Assembly (NCBI GenBank): GCA_010279815.1
Contig: QEOQ01000041.1
Location: forward strand, 685,048 to 749,047
Length of the DNA: 64,000 nucleotides
Source of the DNA: Brachionus plicatilis
Taxonomy: Eukaryota; Rotifera; Eurotatoria; Ploima; Brachionidae
Reading direction: 5' to 3'
Under the pieces are notes generated by a model that ran no database searches, was not told where the DNA came from, and saw only the letters and a list, made by a program, of their open reading frames with translations. Positions 22,201 to 31,474 of this stretch are shown piece by piece (position 1 is the first letter of the stretch; each line of letters starts with the position of its first letter). The position numbers and the translations under genes were made by a program.

Positions 22201-25200
22201 TAAACAGTGATCTGTGTTAGAAATTTCAAATTCATTTAAAATTAGTTACATTGCTTGTAAGGCTAGAATGCCACATTTTAACTTGTTTTTTGATAAAAAT
22301 TGTAACTATGATATTTTTTATGTTTTTTTTTTGGTAAAGAATTTTTTGTTAAATTTAAAAAATTTTTACCTGCAAAACCTAAGAGCCAATTTTAAAAATA
22401 TGAATTTGGTGAACGATTTCAGATGAATAAAAGCCCAAAATTACAAAATGTTATAAAATAAACAAAAACGTGTATTTTTGTTTGATTGATTTTAATTTTA
22501 AACCGGAAAAATATATTTGACGCATAGAAAAAAAAAATTATAGTATAAAAAAAATTTAATAGCGCATAAACCAAAAATTAAGTAACGTATAAGGATTTAG
22601 TCATTAAAGCATATAAAAATTAGTCTCGCATAAAATAAAGCATGTTGAGCATAAAAAAAATACTATAGCATAAAACAAAAATTATTTAATCAATATTTAG
22701 AGCCGACTTGGCCTTTGGGGGTCAACCATGTCTTTTTTTAAATTGATTTTCTTCAATATTTCTTTCAATATTAGCCTTACGTTTAGGTGGACGACCTCGG
22801 GTTTTGTGAATTTCAGTGCAAGAGAACAGAACAAAGTGTAAAAAAATTAAATAGCTTTTTTTCTAAAAGTTTAAAATTAATTCTTGAATGCAGAATGGTG
22901 CAAGATTTAAAGTTGCAGCAACTGTAAACGTCTGCTAATGTGGACGTTCGTCATTAATAAAAAGAAACAATTCACTAGCTTTAAAAAGGTGTGTATGTTA
23001 ACGTAAATTTATAAAACACGTAAATTTGTAAAATTACTGAGTGACCAGTAAATTTCTAAAATTAAATAGAAAAAATACTGTTTTACTTTTTTACTGTTTT
23101 TTTATTTGTTTTAGTAATTTACTCGAAATAAAAAGAAGTTTTAGTAAATTTACAAAATAGTTAGTATATAGTAATAATAAAGTAATAGTTTTCTTTATTT
23201 GTTTATTCTTACAAGCACCGTTACCTCCATGATATCTTAAAATATATAAAAAATTAAGCCTTCTTACAACTGCATCTTTTCTTTAAACATCGGGTAGTGC
23301 AGTTGCAAAAAGGACACTGAAAACACCTACTTCACAAGCTAACTCAAAAAGTGATTTACTTAAGTTTCAGTAAATTACTTAAATGTAAATAAAGTTTTAC
23401 AAATATACTGCTCTATACGTTAATTTAGAAAATTACTGGAAAAAAATTTAAAACATAGTTTCTGTTTCATTATATTAGAAATTTACTGATCAACCAGGAA
23501 ATTAACAAAATTACGTATTTTACAATTTTACTATTACATATATACTTTTTGCAAAATCGTCCATAGAGGCTCAGAATTTTTCAATTGAATTAATCAATTT
23601 TTACTAAGTTTTCAATTAAAAAAAATGAATTTAGCTAAAAAATCAAAGAATAGATAGTAAAATATTGGTCAAAAGTTTGCAAATCTTTAAACAACTGATC
23701 TAGGCACTTGGACGAGGATGAGCACATTTCAAAAATTAAATTTTGCATATTTTACATAAAATAAGTAGAATGGGTTCAACAAGAATTGAATTCAATTTTA
23801 AGTCAATTTTTTGCTAGGTACTTTTATTTAGCTAATTTTTTTATTTTTCCTCAATTAATATTAAATTTTAAATTGATTTATCAATATAATAAATTTTTTA
23901 TTCATTAGATTTTCATAAAATGAGCCCAATGAATCGCTTTGGTGCTTCTATATTAAAAAAAAAATTGACATCCTAGCCTTACAAGCAATTGAAATTTTTT
24001 TTTTATTTTTTTTAAGCATGCATTTTTTTTTATCCTTTTTTCTTTAATAAAAAATAATATTTCTATGTTTTACGTCAAAAAGTTTAAAAGGACGGGGGAT
24101 TTTGACGCATAAATAAAAAATAATAAAGCATAAAAATTAAACCATAGCATAGAAACTATGTTTTAAATTTTTTTCCAGTAATTTTCTAAATTAACGTATA
24201 GAGCAGTATATTTGTAAAACTTTATTTACATTTAAGTAATTTACTGAAACTTAAGTAAATCACTTTTTGAGTTAGCTTGTGAAGTAGGTGTTTTCAGTGT
24301 CCTTTTTGCAACTGCACTACCCGATGTTTAAAGAAAAGATGCAGTTGTAAGAAGGCTTAATTTTTTATATATTTTAAGATATCATGGAGGTAACGGTGCT
24401 TGTAAGAATAAACAAATAAAGAAAACTATTACTTTATTATTACTATATACTAACTATTTTGTAAATTTACTAAAACCTCTTTTTATTTCGAGTAAATTAC
24501 TAAAACAAATAAAAAAACAGTAAAAAAGTAAAACAGTATTTTTTCTATTTAATTTTAGAAATTTACTGGTCACTCAGTAATTTTACAAATTTACGTGTTT
24601 TATAAATTTACGTTAACATATACTTTTATTAATTTTTGCAATATTTAATCGTTTTTATTCTGAAAAAATATTCACATTCATATCATATAAATTAATTAAA
24701 AATCTCATTTTGACTCGTTGAAGCTTCTAGTGTTATATGAAAAAAATTGAAATTTTTTTAGAAGAGAATTTGTGCAAAAATCTTAAATTTTTTTATCTGC
24801 AAAACCAAAAAACCAATTTTTAAAATACGAATTTTGTGACCGATTTTTGATGAGCAAATAGTAAATAAAATTTATCAAAAATCTAGTTAAAAATAAAAAA
24901 AAACATTTTGCTTCAATTTGAATAATATTCTTTAAATTTCTAGCTTTATGAAAAAATGTGCGGTTAAAATTGTTTTGCTTTCAAGGAATGTCGTGTTTTG
25001 ACAACAAAAAATCTGCTTTCTACACCCAAAAAAAAGATTATCACAACCAAACGATTAAAAAAAATTTGAGTTGTGATAATCTATATAGAATAAAGATGAG
25101 GACGAGTTAGTTGAGAATATAATAGATGTTGAGACTAGAGTTGAAGTTGCCAAAGAGAACAAGAGAGGTAGATCAAAAAAATTGAAAACAGTATTGGAGA

Positions 25201-26608
25201 AAGAAAAGCCTAAAAAGAGAGGAAGACCTCCAAAATCTAAAAAAATTGCTTAAAATACTGTAAAAATTAAATAATAGACTTATTTTTTTTTGAGTGTTAA
25301 AATCAATTTTTATTTGATTTATAAATAAATTTATTTATTTTTCAAAAATTGAGTACTTTTTTGATGAGGAATTTTTTTTGGTTGTGAAAATCTTTTTTTT
25401 TGGGTGTAGAAAGCAGATTTTTTGTTGTCAAAAGGTTTTTACCGCTTTCAAGGGTCGAAAAAACTTTTCCAGTCTTTAACTAAACTAAACTTAACCTTTA
25501 AAAGAAATACATTTATAATTTTCTTGTAATCTGACTTAATTTTGGCAAAATTTTCAATTTTTGAAATAAATAATTATAAAATTAATAAATAACAAAAAAA
25601 AATCATTTGAATAATATAGTTGGATAATTTTTTAAATTTCATAATTTTTTCCTACTCAAAAATTTATTTTCTCTTTCAATTTCAAAACTAGAAATATTTT
25701 TAAATTTTGGCGCTTTCAAAAATAATTGTCAAAATTGCTATTTTCACATATGCTCATTTCTAACTTAAGATCAACTACAAAAACAACAACAAAAAATCAA
25801 CAAACCCGTCTTTTGAAAACTCCAGATTAAGATTGTGATGAAGCATCAAAGTGGACCGTTTTTTTCTTTTCTTTTTGGGTCCATGCTCATCATTGGTGTC
25901 AGCTGCTGGCTTGCTGTCTTCGTCCAGATCATTTTTCAGAATGACATCGCAGTCACCGGTTGTTTCATCGAGCTGGTCAATTTTGGGCTGAGATTCGGGC
26001 TTGGAGTTGTCAATGAGAGAAGACAAAATAGACGACGTGGCCTCGGTGTCTTGGCTATTTTCGTCTGGGTTCACTTTGTCTCCCAAGCTTGTTAAATTTT
26101 CTTCAATAGGCTTTTTTTTGACAGACGAACTAAAGCCGTCCAAAGTATTTTCGTCCAAATTGTTCACCCTGGTCTTTTTGATCGATTTTTTCGACTCACC
26201 AATCGGGTCTTCGTCTATTTGACTTAGCTTTGACTTGACTGTGCAGGTGTGGTTGGAAGCTTTGTTGTTCAAAATCTGCAGTGATTTGCGCGAGCTTCGC
26301 GGAGTTCGACTTGTTTTTGTTTTTGAAGTTTTTAGGTTTTCGGGCTCTTCGTTGGGGTCCTCGACGTCCGCGTCTGTGGCAGAGCTGGCCAGGCTTTCGC
26401 TGCTAACAGAGCCGATTTCAAACTTAACCGGCTCTTCATGCGACTCGCTCTTGGGCCTGGAGCGTCTCGATTTGCCTGACGATGCAGTTGATGTGCTCGA
26501 GGCCGATCTGCGGCCCATGTTCCGCTGGTTCGGACGAATGTTCGCCTCTGCCGTCTTGGTATCGTTCGATGTGCTAGCCAGGACCGATACCGATGGTTCG
26601 ACTTCCAT
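16208..26608 (-). CDS. PHF10: PHF10/BAF45a, PBAF chromatin-remodelling subunit
   Basis: Five exons on the minus strand: 26608-25806, 20646-20399, 20342-20056, 19991-19863 and 17155-16208. All are GT-AG and in phase, giving 804 residues. PHF10 is a PBAF (SWI/SNF) subunit reading histone tails in the nucleus. Exon 1 encodes a long polar N-terminus with an NLS-like GPKKKRKKRS; an in-frame TAG lies upstream of ATG 26608. Exons 2-4 encode the SAY region: VYKWPMSDEELDEYE, YMLQEQVSEYLGVKSFKRKY, VTESQCDLGLTALK, EERKSFFDLQT. The last exon has KGHYPVSLLPGQFQYYYKNY and tandem PHD fingers (about residues 625-733; CHICQ...MMFCDRCDRGFHTYC...WLCKSC), then an AT-hook-like KRGRGRPPGS near the end. Human PHF10 is about 500 residues; the extra length is mostly exon 1. 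Assigning exon 1 to this gene rests on phase and the residues before YKWP. Confidence 0.85.
17250..18162. mobile_element. Old copy of the CAGAGTTGTTTAAAAGTC hAT-MITE family
   Basis: Inside the last PHF10 intron. The left end CAGAGTTGTTTAAAAGTCAC, followed by AAGTCTCAAGTCAAGTCCAAG, matches the elements at 27548 and 31862. A degraded right end (GACTTGGACTT...TTTAAACAACTTTT) lies near 18130-18162. No 8-bp target repeat was found, so borders are approximate. A short open stretch at about 17490-17640 (YFKYSLIPDLGKKVIDPYL) could be transposase debris. Confidence 0.4.
18550..19123. mobile_element. TIR element in the PHF10 intron with a basic ORF
   Basis: Inverted ends: GTGAAGTTTTCACGGAGATC, then TTTCTTTCTGCTAGC at the left. 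The right end is the complement of CACGTGAAAACTGACCTTAT, then TTCTTCTGCTAG. The ends diverge but align over about 45 bp. The centre (18672-19015) is much less AT-rich than the rest and holds a basic reading frame. Confidence 0.5.
18672..18878 (+). pseudogene. Basic ORF inside a TIR element, transposon-derived fragment
   Basis: 68 codons without an ATG of its own in good context: KREKPVNIAARISRTSRKGK, then STCQCPQGKTQDKRR. The Cys-x-Cys and basic pattern recalls the C-terminal Cys-rich tails of some retroelement polyproteins, but most cysteines are missing. Sequence downstream to about 19015 stays GC-richer and may be part of the same relic. Function unknown; probably a captured fragment. Confidence 0.35.
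19329..19681. mobile_element. Foldback/TIR element, arms about 110 bp
   Basis: 19329-19435 and 19570-19681 are inverted copies, sharing GTGAAATT(C/T)AAATACAAATTG, TTTTTTGATGAATTAAAATT and AATAAAATATACTTAAAAAA. The spacer is AT-rich. It sits in the PHF10 intron close to exon 4. No coding capacity. Confidence 0.6.
20647..21784. other. 3' end of PHF10 intron 1, AT-rich
   Basis: No feature recognised apart from the splice acceptor next to 20646. Confidence 0.35.
21785..22120 (+). pseudogene. MULE-like transposase tail with SWIM finger
   Basis: One frame reads ARASKAAESMVSWNYFKKIG, a TAA stop (about 21914), then CECRFYVKLGYCSHILALEK and NRPKKGRPKIVCK, ending TAA at 22118-22120. CxC...CxH (CECRFYVKLGYCSH) is a complete SWIM zinc finger, and the GRPK tail follows as in other MULE copies here. 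Inverted TTTTAAACACAG at about 21713 and CTGTGTTTAAAA at about 22127 may be its TIR remains. Inactive. Confidence 0.65.
22508..22686. repeat. GCATAAA-rich degenerate repeat
   Basis: The motif (A/C)GCATAAA or a one-base variant occurs about seven times, spaced 15-35 bp. A shorter run of the same motif lies at about 24105-24170, beside the inner edge of a foldback arm. Not assignable to a known element. Confidence 0.35.
22722..22820 (-). pseudogene. MULE-type AT-hook tail fragment
   Basis: The minus frame ends CTEIHKTRGRPPKRKANIER then NIEENQFKKRHG and stop. It is a Gly-Arg-Pro-Pro basic tail like those at 25254 and 28105. Only the C-terminus survives. Confidence 0.4.
22996..24618. mobile_element. 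Foldback element C, arms 468 bp, TA flanks
   Basis: Arms 22996-23463 and 24151-24618 are inverted copies of equal length; by eye they differ at one base (near 23136). The ends read TGTTAACGTAAATTTATAAA, and both borders are TA (22994-22995, 24619-24620). The arms contain many short GTAAATTTAC-like units, which are themselves palindromic. The spacer (about 690 bp) is AT-rich without a recognised ORF. It lies in PHF10 intron 1. The near-identity implies either recent formation or arm-to-arm gene conversion. Confidence 0.85.
24987..25443. mobile_element. MULE-derived TIR element with 10-bp TSD
   Basis: TIRs share TTTTGACAACAAAAAATCTG and CTTTCTACACCC (about 35-40 bp) at the two ends in inverted form. 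GCTTTCAAGG at 24977-24986 is repeated exactly at 25444-25453, a 10-bp direct repeat within the 9-11 bp size typical of Mutator-like elements. Inside is only a short basic tail frame. A non-autonomous deletion derivative. Confidence 0.7.
25095..25254 (+). pseudogene. Basic AT-hook tail inside the MULE element, frameshifted
   Basis: Reads DEDELVENIIDVETRVEVAK, then KRGRSKKLKTVLE in one frame. After the A run at 25200-25203 it continues in the next frame as KEKPKKRGRPPKSKKIA and stop at 25252-25254. It has two Gly-Arg-Pro or Gly-Arg-Ser basic clusters. A one-base indel in a homopolymer separates the frames. Confidence 0.5.
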
Positions 26609-27539
26609 TGGAAACTGTGTTGAATTTGAATTGTTTTTGTTGAGTTTGGTTTGGATTTTTTTTGCCTATTTTAAATTAGCATAAAGTTGTTGTAAAAAGA
26701 TCGTTTTATTTTTTCTCTCTTTCTCTTTATTTTTTTGGTTTTATTTTTGTCTGCGATTTTGAAATAATGTGCATGTTAGTTGTGCACAAATGCACGAATG
26801 ATCATGAAGTCGAGTGAATAATATTAGGTCTAGATGTCCCGGCCTACTAAGCCTAAAAATATTTTTTTTTGTGACGTGACACTTTTTTTGTCTTCATCCC
26901 TTATTTAGAATCCAAAAAGAATTCCATTTAACTTTAAGTTTTGATTGAATTAAATTAAAGTAAATTTTTAGTCACTTTTTACTGTCTGTGCACTTTTTTG
27001 ATTGATTAAAATATTTTAAATGTTGTTTATTTTTAGTTTATTTTGAAATGTGCACGATAAATTTATTTTAAATAAATCTCATCCAGTATGAATGAAACAA
27101 TTTATTGTTTCGTTCGCATTTTTATATTTTGAATAAAATTTTTAGATTTTTTTTCATAAAATTTAGCATCTTTTGCATTGTTAATTGTTCGTAAAATAAC
27201 CATTCAAAATCTAAAAATTATGTATTTACCGAAATAAGTCAAAATTGATATTTGAATTTTTTGATTACTAACTATTATTTGATTATTAATTTTGCAGATA
27301 AAAAACAACTGTAAAATTTATATTTGAATCTTTACAGTTACATCCAGCCATAATCAGACTTGTGCACAAGTTAAAAATCTAAGTCATTTTTAGTTAAATC
27401 AATGACTTAAGATATTTTTTAATTTATTTGATCTGAATCTATTTAAATCTGCTTTCTTTAATATAATAAATTTAAATTAAAGAAAATTATTAAATAATCA
27501 GTTTTTTTTTTCATTCTGTTTTTTTCCTGAATATAATAA
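26609..27539. other. PHF10 upstream region (minus-strand promoter side)
   Basis: No ORF or element recognised. The first about 100 bp on the minus strand are 5' UTR. An acceptor-like AAAATAG lies about 57 bp before the start codon. Beyond that it is AT-rich intergenic DNA. Confidence 0.4.
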
Positions 27540-27547
27540 CTTAATAT

Positions 27548-27825
27548 CAGAGTTGTTTAAAAGTCCCAAAAAAAATCCAAGTCCGGACTTTTTTAAAATT
27601 TTCTAGATCAGGCTTCATATTAAAAAATTTATTTACTCTTGGGTTGCCTAATGCAAATAGATTTGCCATATATCAGAATTTTCTTGCAATTTTAGCATAA
27701 AAGTCTTCACAATTCTTCTTCAGTATTCAAAATTTTAAAGCTCAGACTTGGACTTTTGAAAAAAATTTAAAAAAAAAGTCGGGACTTGGACTTGACTTGA
27801 GACTTGTGACTTTTAAACAACTCTG
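27548..27825. mobile_element. hAT-type MITE (278 bp) with 8-bp TSD
   Basis: Ends CAGAGTTGTTTAAAAGTC and the complement GACTTTTAAACAACTCTG. The inner TIR contains AAGTCCAAGTC. Flanked by exact 8-bp repeats CTTAATAT at 27540-27547 and 27826-27833. No ORF. Same family as 31862-31999 and others in the window. Confidence 0.9.
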
Positions 27826-28104
27826 CTTAATATCTAACAATTAAAATTTGCTGCATAATAATGTTGTTGCTTCAAGATTGTTGACTGTTGGTCTTGATCT
27901 ATGTGGTCTATTTATGTATCCTGATCTCGAAAATGCTAAATAATTAATAGGACCCAAAAAATAGTTATAACGGTGAGAATAAAAAATAAAAGCGGTAGTA
28001 AAAATAAATTTTATTGAACAGAAAAAGTATTTTTTATTCAAAGAAAAAGTTTTTAAATCAAGTAAAATTTAAAAAAAAAAGAAGTGTAAGATGTAGTAGT
28101 AGTA

Positions 28105-28523
28105 TTAATTTTTGCGAGGTCTACCACGTCCTCTTTTAGCTTTAAGAATTAAATCACTTACCTGATTTTCACCTATTTAAGGCTTTTTATTACTGATTTC
28201 ATCAGTATTTTCAGTAACTTCAGTCTGTTTTCGTTTGCGAGCAGGCTTAGCGGTTGGTTTACTCGTTGCTGGAGTACTTGTTGTTGCTTGTGACATTATA
28301 ATATCTTTAGGCTGATAAACCAATGCCTTTTTTGCTAACGGAGGACGCCCTTTTGGTTTTTTACCATCAATCAACACTTGTTTGACTGCAATTGGTATTG
28401 TAACTAAGTGTTTCATTGCTGCAATTGCAATTATATGTTTGCACATGTTTCTTTTTTAAAATGCTTCGTTTTTTGAGTATGTTTCATTCTTCCACTTCCA
28501 CGGGCGTACTCGTCATCACTCAT
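28105..28523 (-). pseudogene. MULE-like remnant: short N-terminus joined to SWIM/AT-hook tail
   Basis: From ATG 28521-28523 the first frame reads MSDDEYARGSGRMKHTQKTK. The next frame then gives CKHIIAIAAMKHLVTIPIAV, KKPKGRPPLAKKALVYQ and RKRKQTEVTENTDEISNKKP. After an in-frame TAA it runs on to AKRGRGRPRKN and a stop at 28105. CKH is the second half of a SWIM finger; its CxC half and the catalytic region are gone. Looks like an internally deleted transposase gene, now frameshifted. Confidence 0.5.
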
Positions 28524-30267
28524 TTTATTTAATGAAATATATTTTTGTAAAATTTATTATTTGAATTTATTTACAACAGAAAAAGAAAGACATTTATATA
28601 GATAGGGCCGAAAATAATTGGACTATTAACTAATAATTCAATTTACTGATCAAAATACATTTTATTGGGTTCAATTAAGTATAGTTTCTGTTAATTTCAT
28701 TCTTTTAGTGGATAACTTAAGGTTATTATCACTTTTATTTTTTATTCCTGCACATTAATTAATTTTACTGCTTTTTAAAATTTTTTTTTGGGGTAAAATA
28801 ATTTTATTTACTGCTCAAATAATCTTAGCTCTTTAAATTTATCATATTAAAGAAAGTATTTTAAATAAATTCAGGTCAAATGACTTAACTTTTAAAAATA
28901 TTTCCTAGTGTGAACATAGCTAAAATTGTTACTAAAACTATAGAAACCATATGAGCTATTTTTCTGTTAAGCCCTTGGATATTTAGATTTATGCTCATGA
29001 GTCTGATTTTTAGTAATGTTTCAAAAATTTCCTTTTTCATTTTAATTTATATAGAATTCTCAGATGATTTCTATGAGTATAAATATCAAAAATTTAATTA
29101 AATGACAAAGAAACTTCACTAATTTATTTGTCGAAATTTCCAAAATGTTTTTATCATTCACTTCTTTTACCAACGAATTGTTTTTGAAATTAAAAAAAAT
29201 TAGTTTCTATTAAATTTTTTAAATAGTTTATTTGATGATGTATCAATTGACATTAAATTTATAAGATAAGACAAAGTTCATAGAAATATGTTTTAATAGA
29301 AAAATATTTGAAAGAAAAACACAAAAATGTGATAAAATTTTATTAATTTTAAGCTGTTTTTTTTTTCAAATTTTATTTATTTATAAGAATAATGACTAAA
29401 AAAAATAATAAAACAAAGAAAGATACCTGTGAAATTTATTTTCATTCAAGATCTTAGAAAAATTTTAAATATTTTATAGATTTAATAACTATTAAAAATT
29501 ACCAGATTGCTATTCTGACAAAAAATTTCTATGAAAATAATTCTAAAAAAATTAATGTATTGAATCTTAATTGCTTTTATAAAAATTTTATCTTAAGATT
29601 GAAGTGAATGATTTTTTGTTATTTTATTGTTAACGTCTAGATAGAACCAAAATCAGGGAATAATAGAGATTGACATTAATGGAAATGATCGATGGTTAAA
29701 TATTGATGTAAATTTTGATTTATATTATCTTTATCCTTATTAAAAACATTAAATGCATACTATTTGATTTCGACCTCTGTGTCAGATTGGAGCCGTTGCT
29801 AAAAAAGGTACTGGAAAAGTAGATGAGGGCCTCCCCATTATCCGCTATGATAGAAAGAGACTTATAATTATTTATCATTTGATATCGAATATTAAAAAAA
29901 ATAAACATAAATAAATTCGAATATCAAATGAATGCAATAATTGAGAAAAAAATAAAATTAGATTGATTAATTTTTAAAAAATTTTTTACTTTAAAAATTT
30001 AATTGTTTAATATTTATCGAACAAAACTTTAATAACTTCCATTTATCTTACCAAAAATAAAAGACTAGTGAATGTATTAGGCATTTACTATTTTCATATG
30101 CTTTTAAAATAATATTTTTAATAAATTGCATTTTGCAATTTGAAAGCATTTCAGGCGCATGGTTAATTAAATTAAAAAAATCTCATTAATAATTCAAAAA
30201 TATGCTCACCTTATTCAAGGTAAACGTGTTAGACCATATTAATTTTGAATGATTTTTAGAGAGTAAA
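28524..30267. other. AT-rich intergenic region upstream of EIF3H
   Basis: No feature recognised. An acceptor-like TTTTTAG (30253-30259) lies 8 bp before the EIF3H start codon. Confidence 0.35.
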
Positions 30268-31474
30268 ATGTCTCAAAGACAACACAACTCAGCCTCAACT
30301 TCTTCTCAAACATCGGCTCCAGCCGCCCAGTTGGCAAGTTTGAATGAAAATGTTCCAACACCAGTCAGCGCTGCCAATCAAATTGCAAAGAGTCGTATTG
30401 ATTATGTCCAAGTAGACGCATTAGTTTTGCTCAAAATCATAAAACACACTCAAGAATCAGGCGGCGGTGCCGAACTTGCCCAAGGTATTCTTACTGGTAT
30501 GGTTCAAATACAAGATGGCAATTCAAAACGGATCGAAGTTACCAACTGTTTCGGGCTACCAACTGCAAACAATTTAAAAGGCGGCACTGCCGATTACAAC
30601 GAGCAATGCAACATATTTATTACTGATAATTTAAAAACATTTCGTCACTTGAATATCGACCATTTGATCATTGGATGGTACCAAAGTAGCTTGTTTGGAA
30701 ATTTTGTCAACAAAAATTTTATTGAAGACCATTTTATGTACCAAAGTGATATCGAAGACTCTATTGTTATTATCTATGGTAAACTAGAGAAAATTTTTTT
30801 TTTTCAAATTAAAAATTTTATTTAATTAAAGATCCTTTTAAAACACAACACGGTTCTGTGTACTTTAAAGCATTCAGGCTTACACCGAATATGATGGAAA
30901 TGCAAAACCGAAAAGACTTCTCGCCTGAAACGTAAAATTTTTTAATTTTTGACAGAGCTCAGAAAAAATTTCTTTAAGTATCAAAGATTTGAAACTTAAC
31001 CATGAAAATTTTATGGAAGAGTTGCCAGTAGTGATAAGAAATTCTCATTTGGTCAATTCTCTTTTATGTGAATTGGAAGACTTGAATCCAACACCAAAGC
31101 ACCAAAGCTTTTTCGATTTGGCCACTGGTAGTGTCTTGGAAAAAAATTTACGTTCATTGATCGACAATGTTGATGAACTGACTGTCGATACGGCCAAATT
31201 TTTAAATTATCACAAGCAATTGCAAAAACAAAACCATTTAAAACAGCAGCATTTGCAAAAAAGAGAAGCTGAAAATTCAGCTAGACGTGCCAGAGGAGAT
31301 CCACTGTTGCCTGAAGAAGACATAAACAAAATTTTCAAGCCTTTACCGCCCATTTCACGACTCGAAACTCTGCTTATTTCCAACCAAATCCAAAATTATT
31401 GTCAACAAATAACTGACTTCACATCCCAGAGTTTCAGCAATTTATTCATTACTGAAGCAGTTCAAAACAAATAA
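30268..31474 (+). CDS. EIF3H: Translation initiation factor eIF3 subunit h
   Basis: Three exons: 30268-30778, 30832-30931 and 30958-31474, giving 375 residues. Introns are only 53 and 26 bp, and phases match. The 26-bp second intron is very short, so that junction needs transcript proof. eIF3h is a non-catalytic MPN-domain subunit of the eIF3 complex in the cytoplasm. The MPN domain starts at [20 protein letters not shown], then [10 protein letters not shown] and [10 protein letters not shown]. The zinc-binding JAMM residues are not expected. The C-terminal helical part has [39 protein letters not shown] and [18 protein letters not shown], as in animal eIF3h. The N-terminus is Ser/Gln-rich. 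A TTTTAG acceptor-like site lies just upstream of the ATG. Confidence 0.93.

Noticed and set aside
22214..22426. 70-codon open frame before foldback C
   Set aside because: Phe/Asn/Leu-rich composition expected from AT-rich random DNA; part of a diverged repeat.
25835..26684. Plus-strand open frames opposite PHF10 exon 1
   Set aside because: Antisense shadows of the coding exon, which has correct phase and an upstream in-frame stop.
29720..29908. 62-codon minus-strand frame with slightly richer GC near 29760-29850
   Set aside because: No recognisable family, no element ends; could be transposon debris but not supportable.
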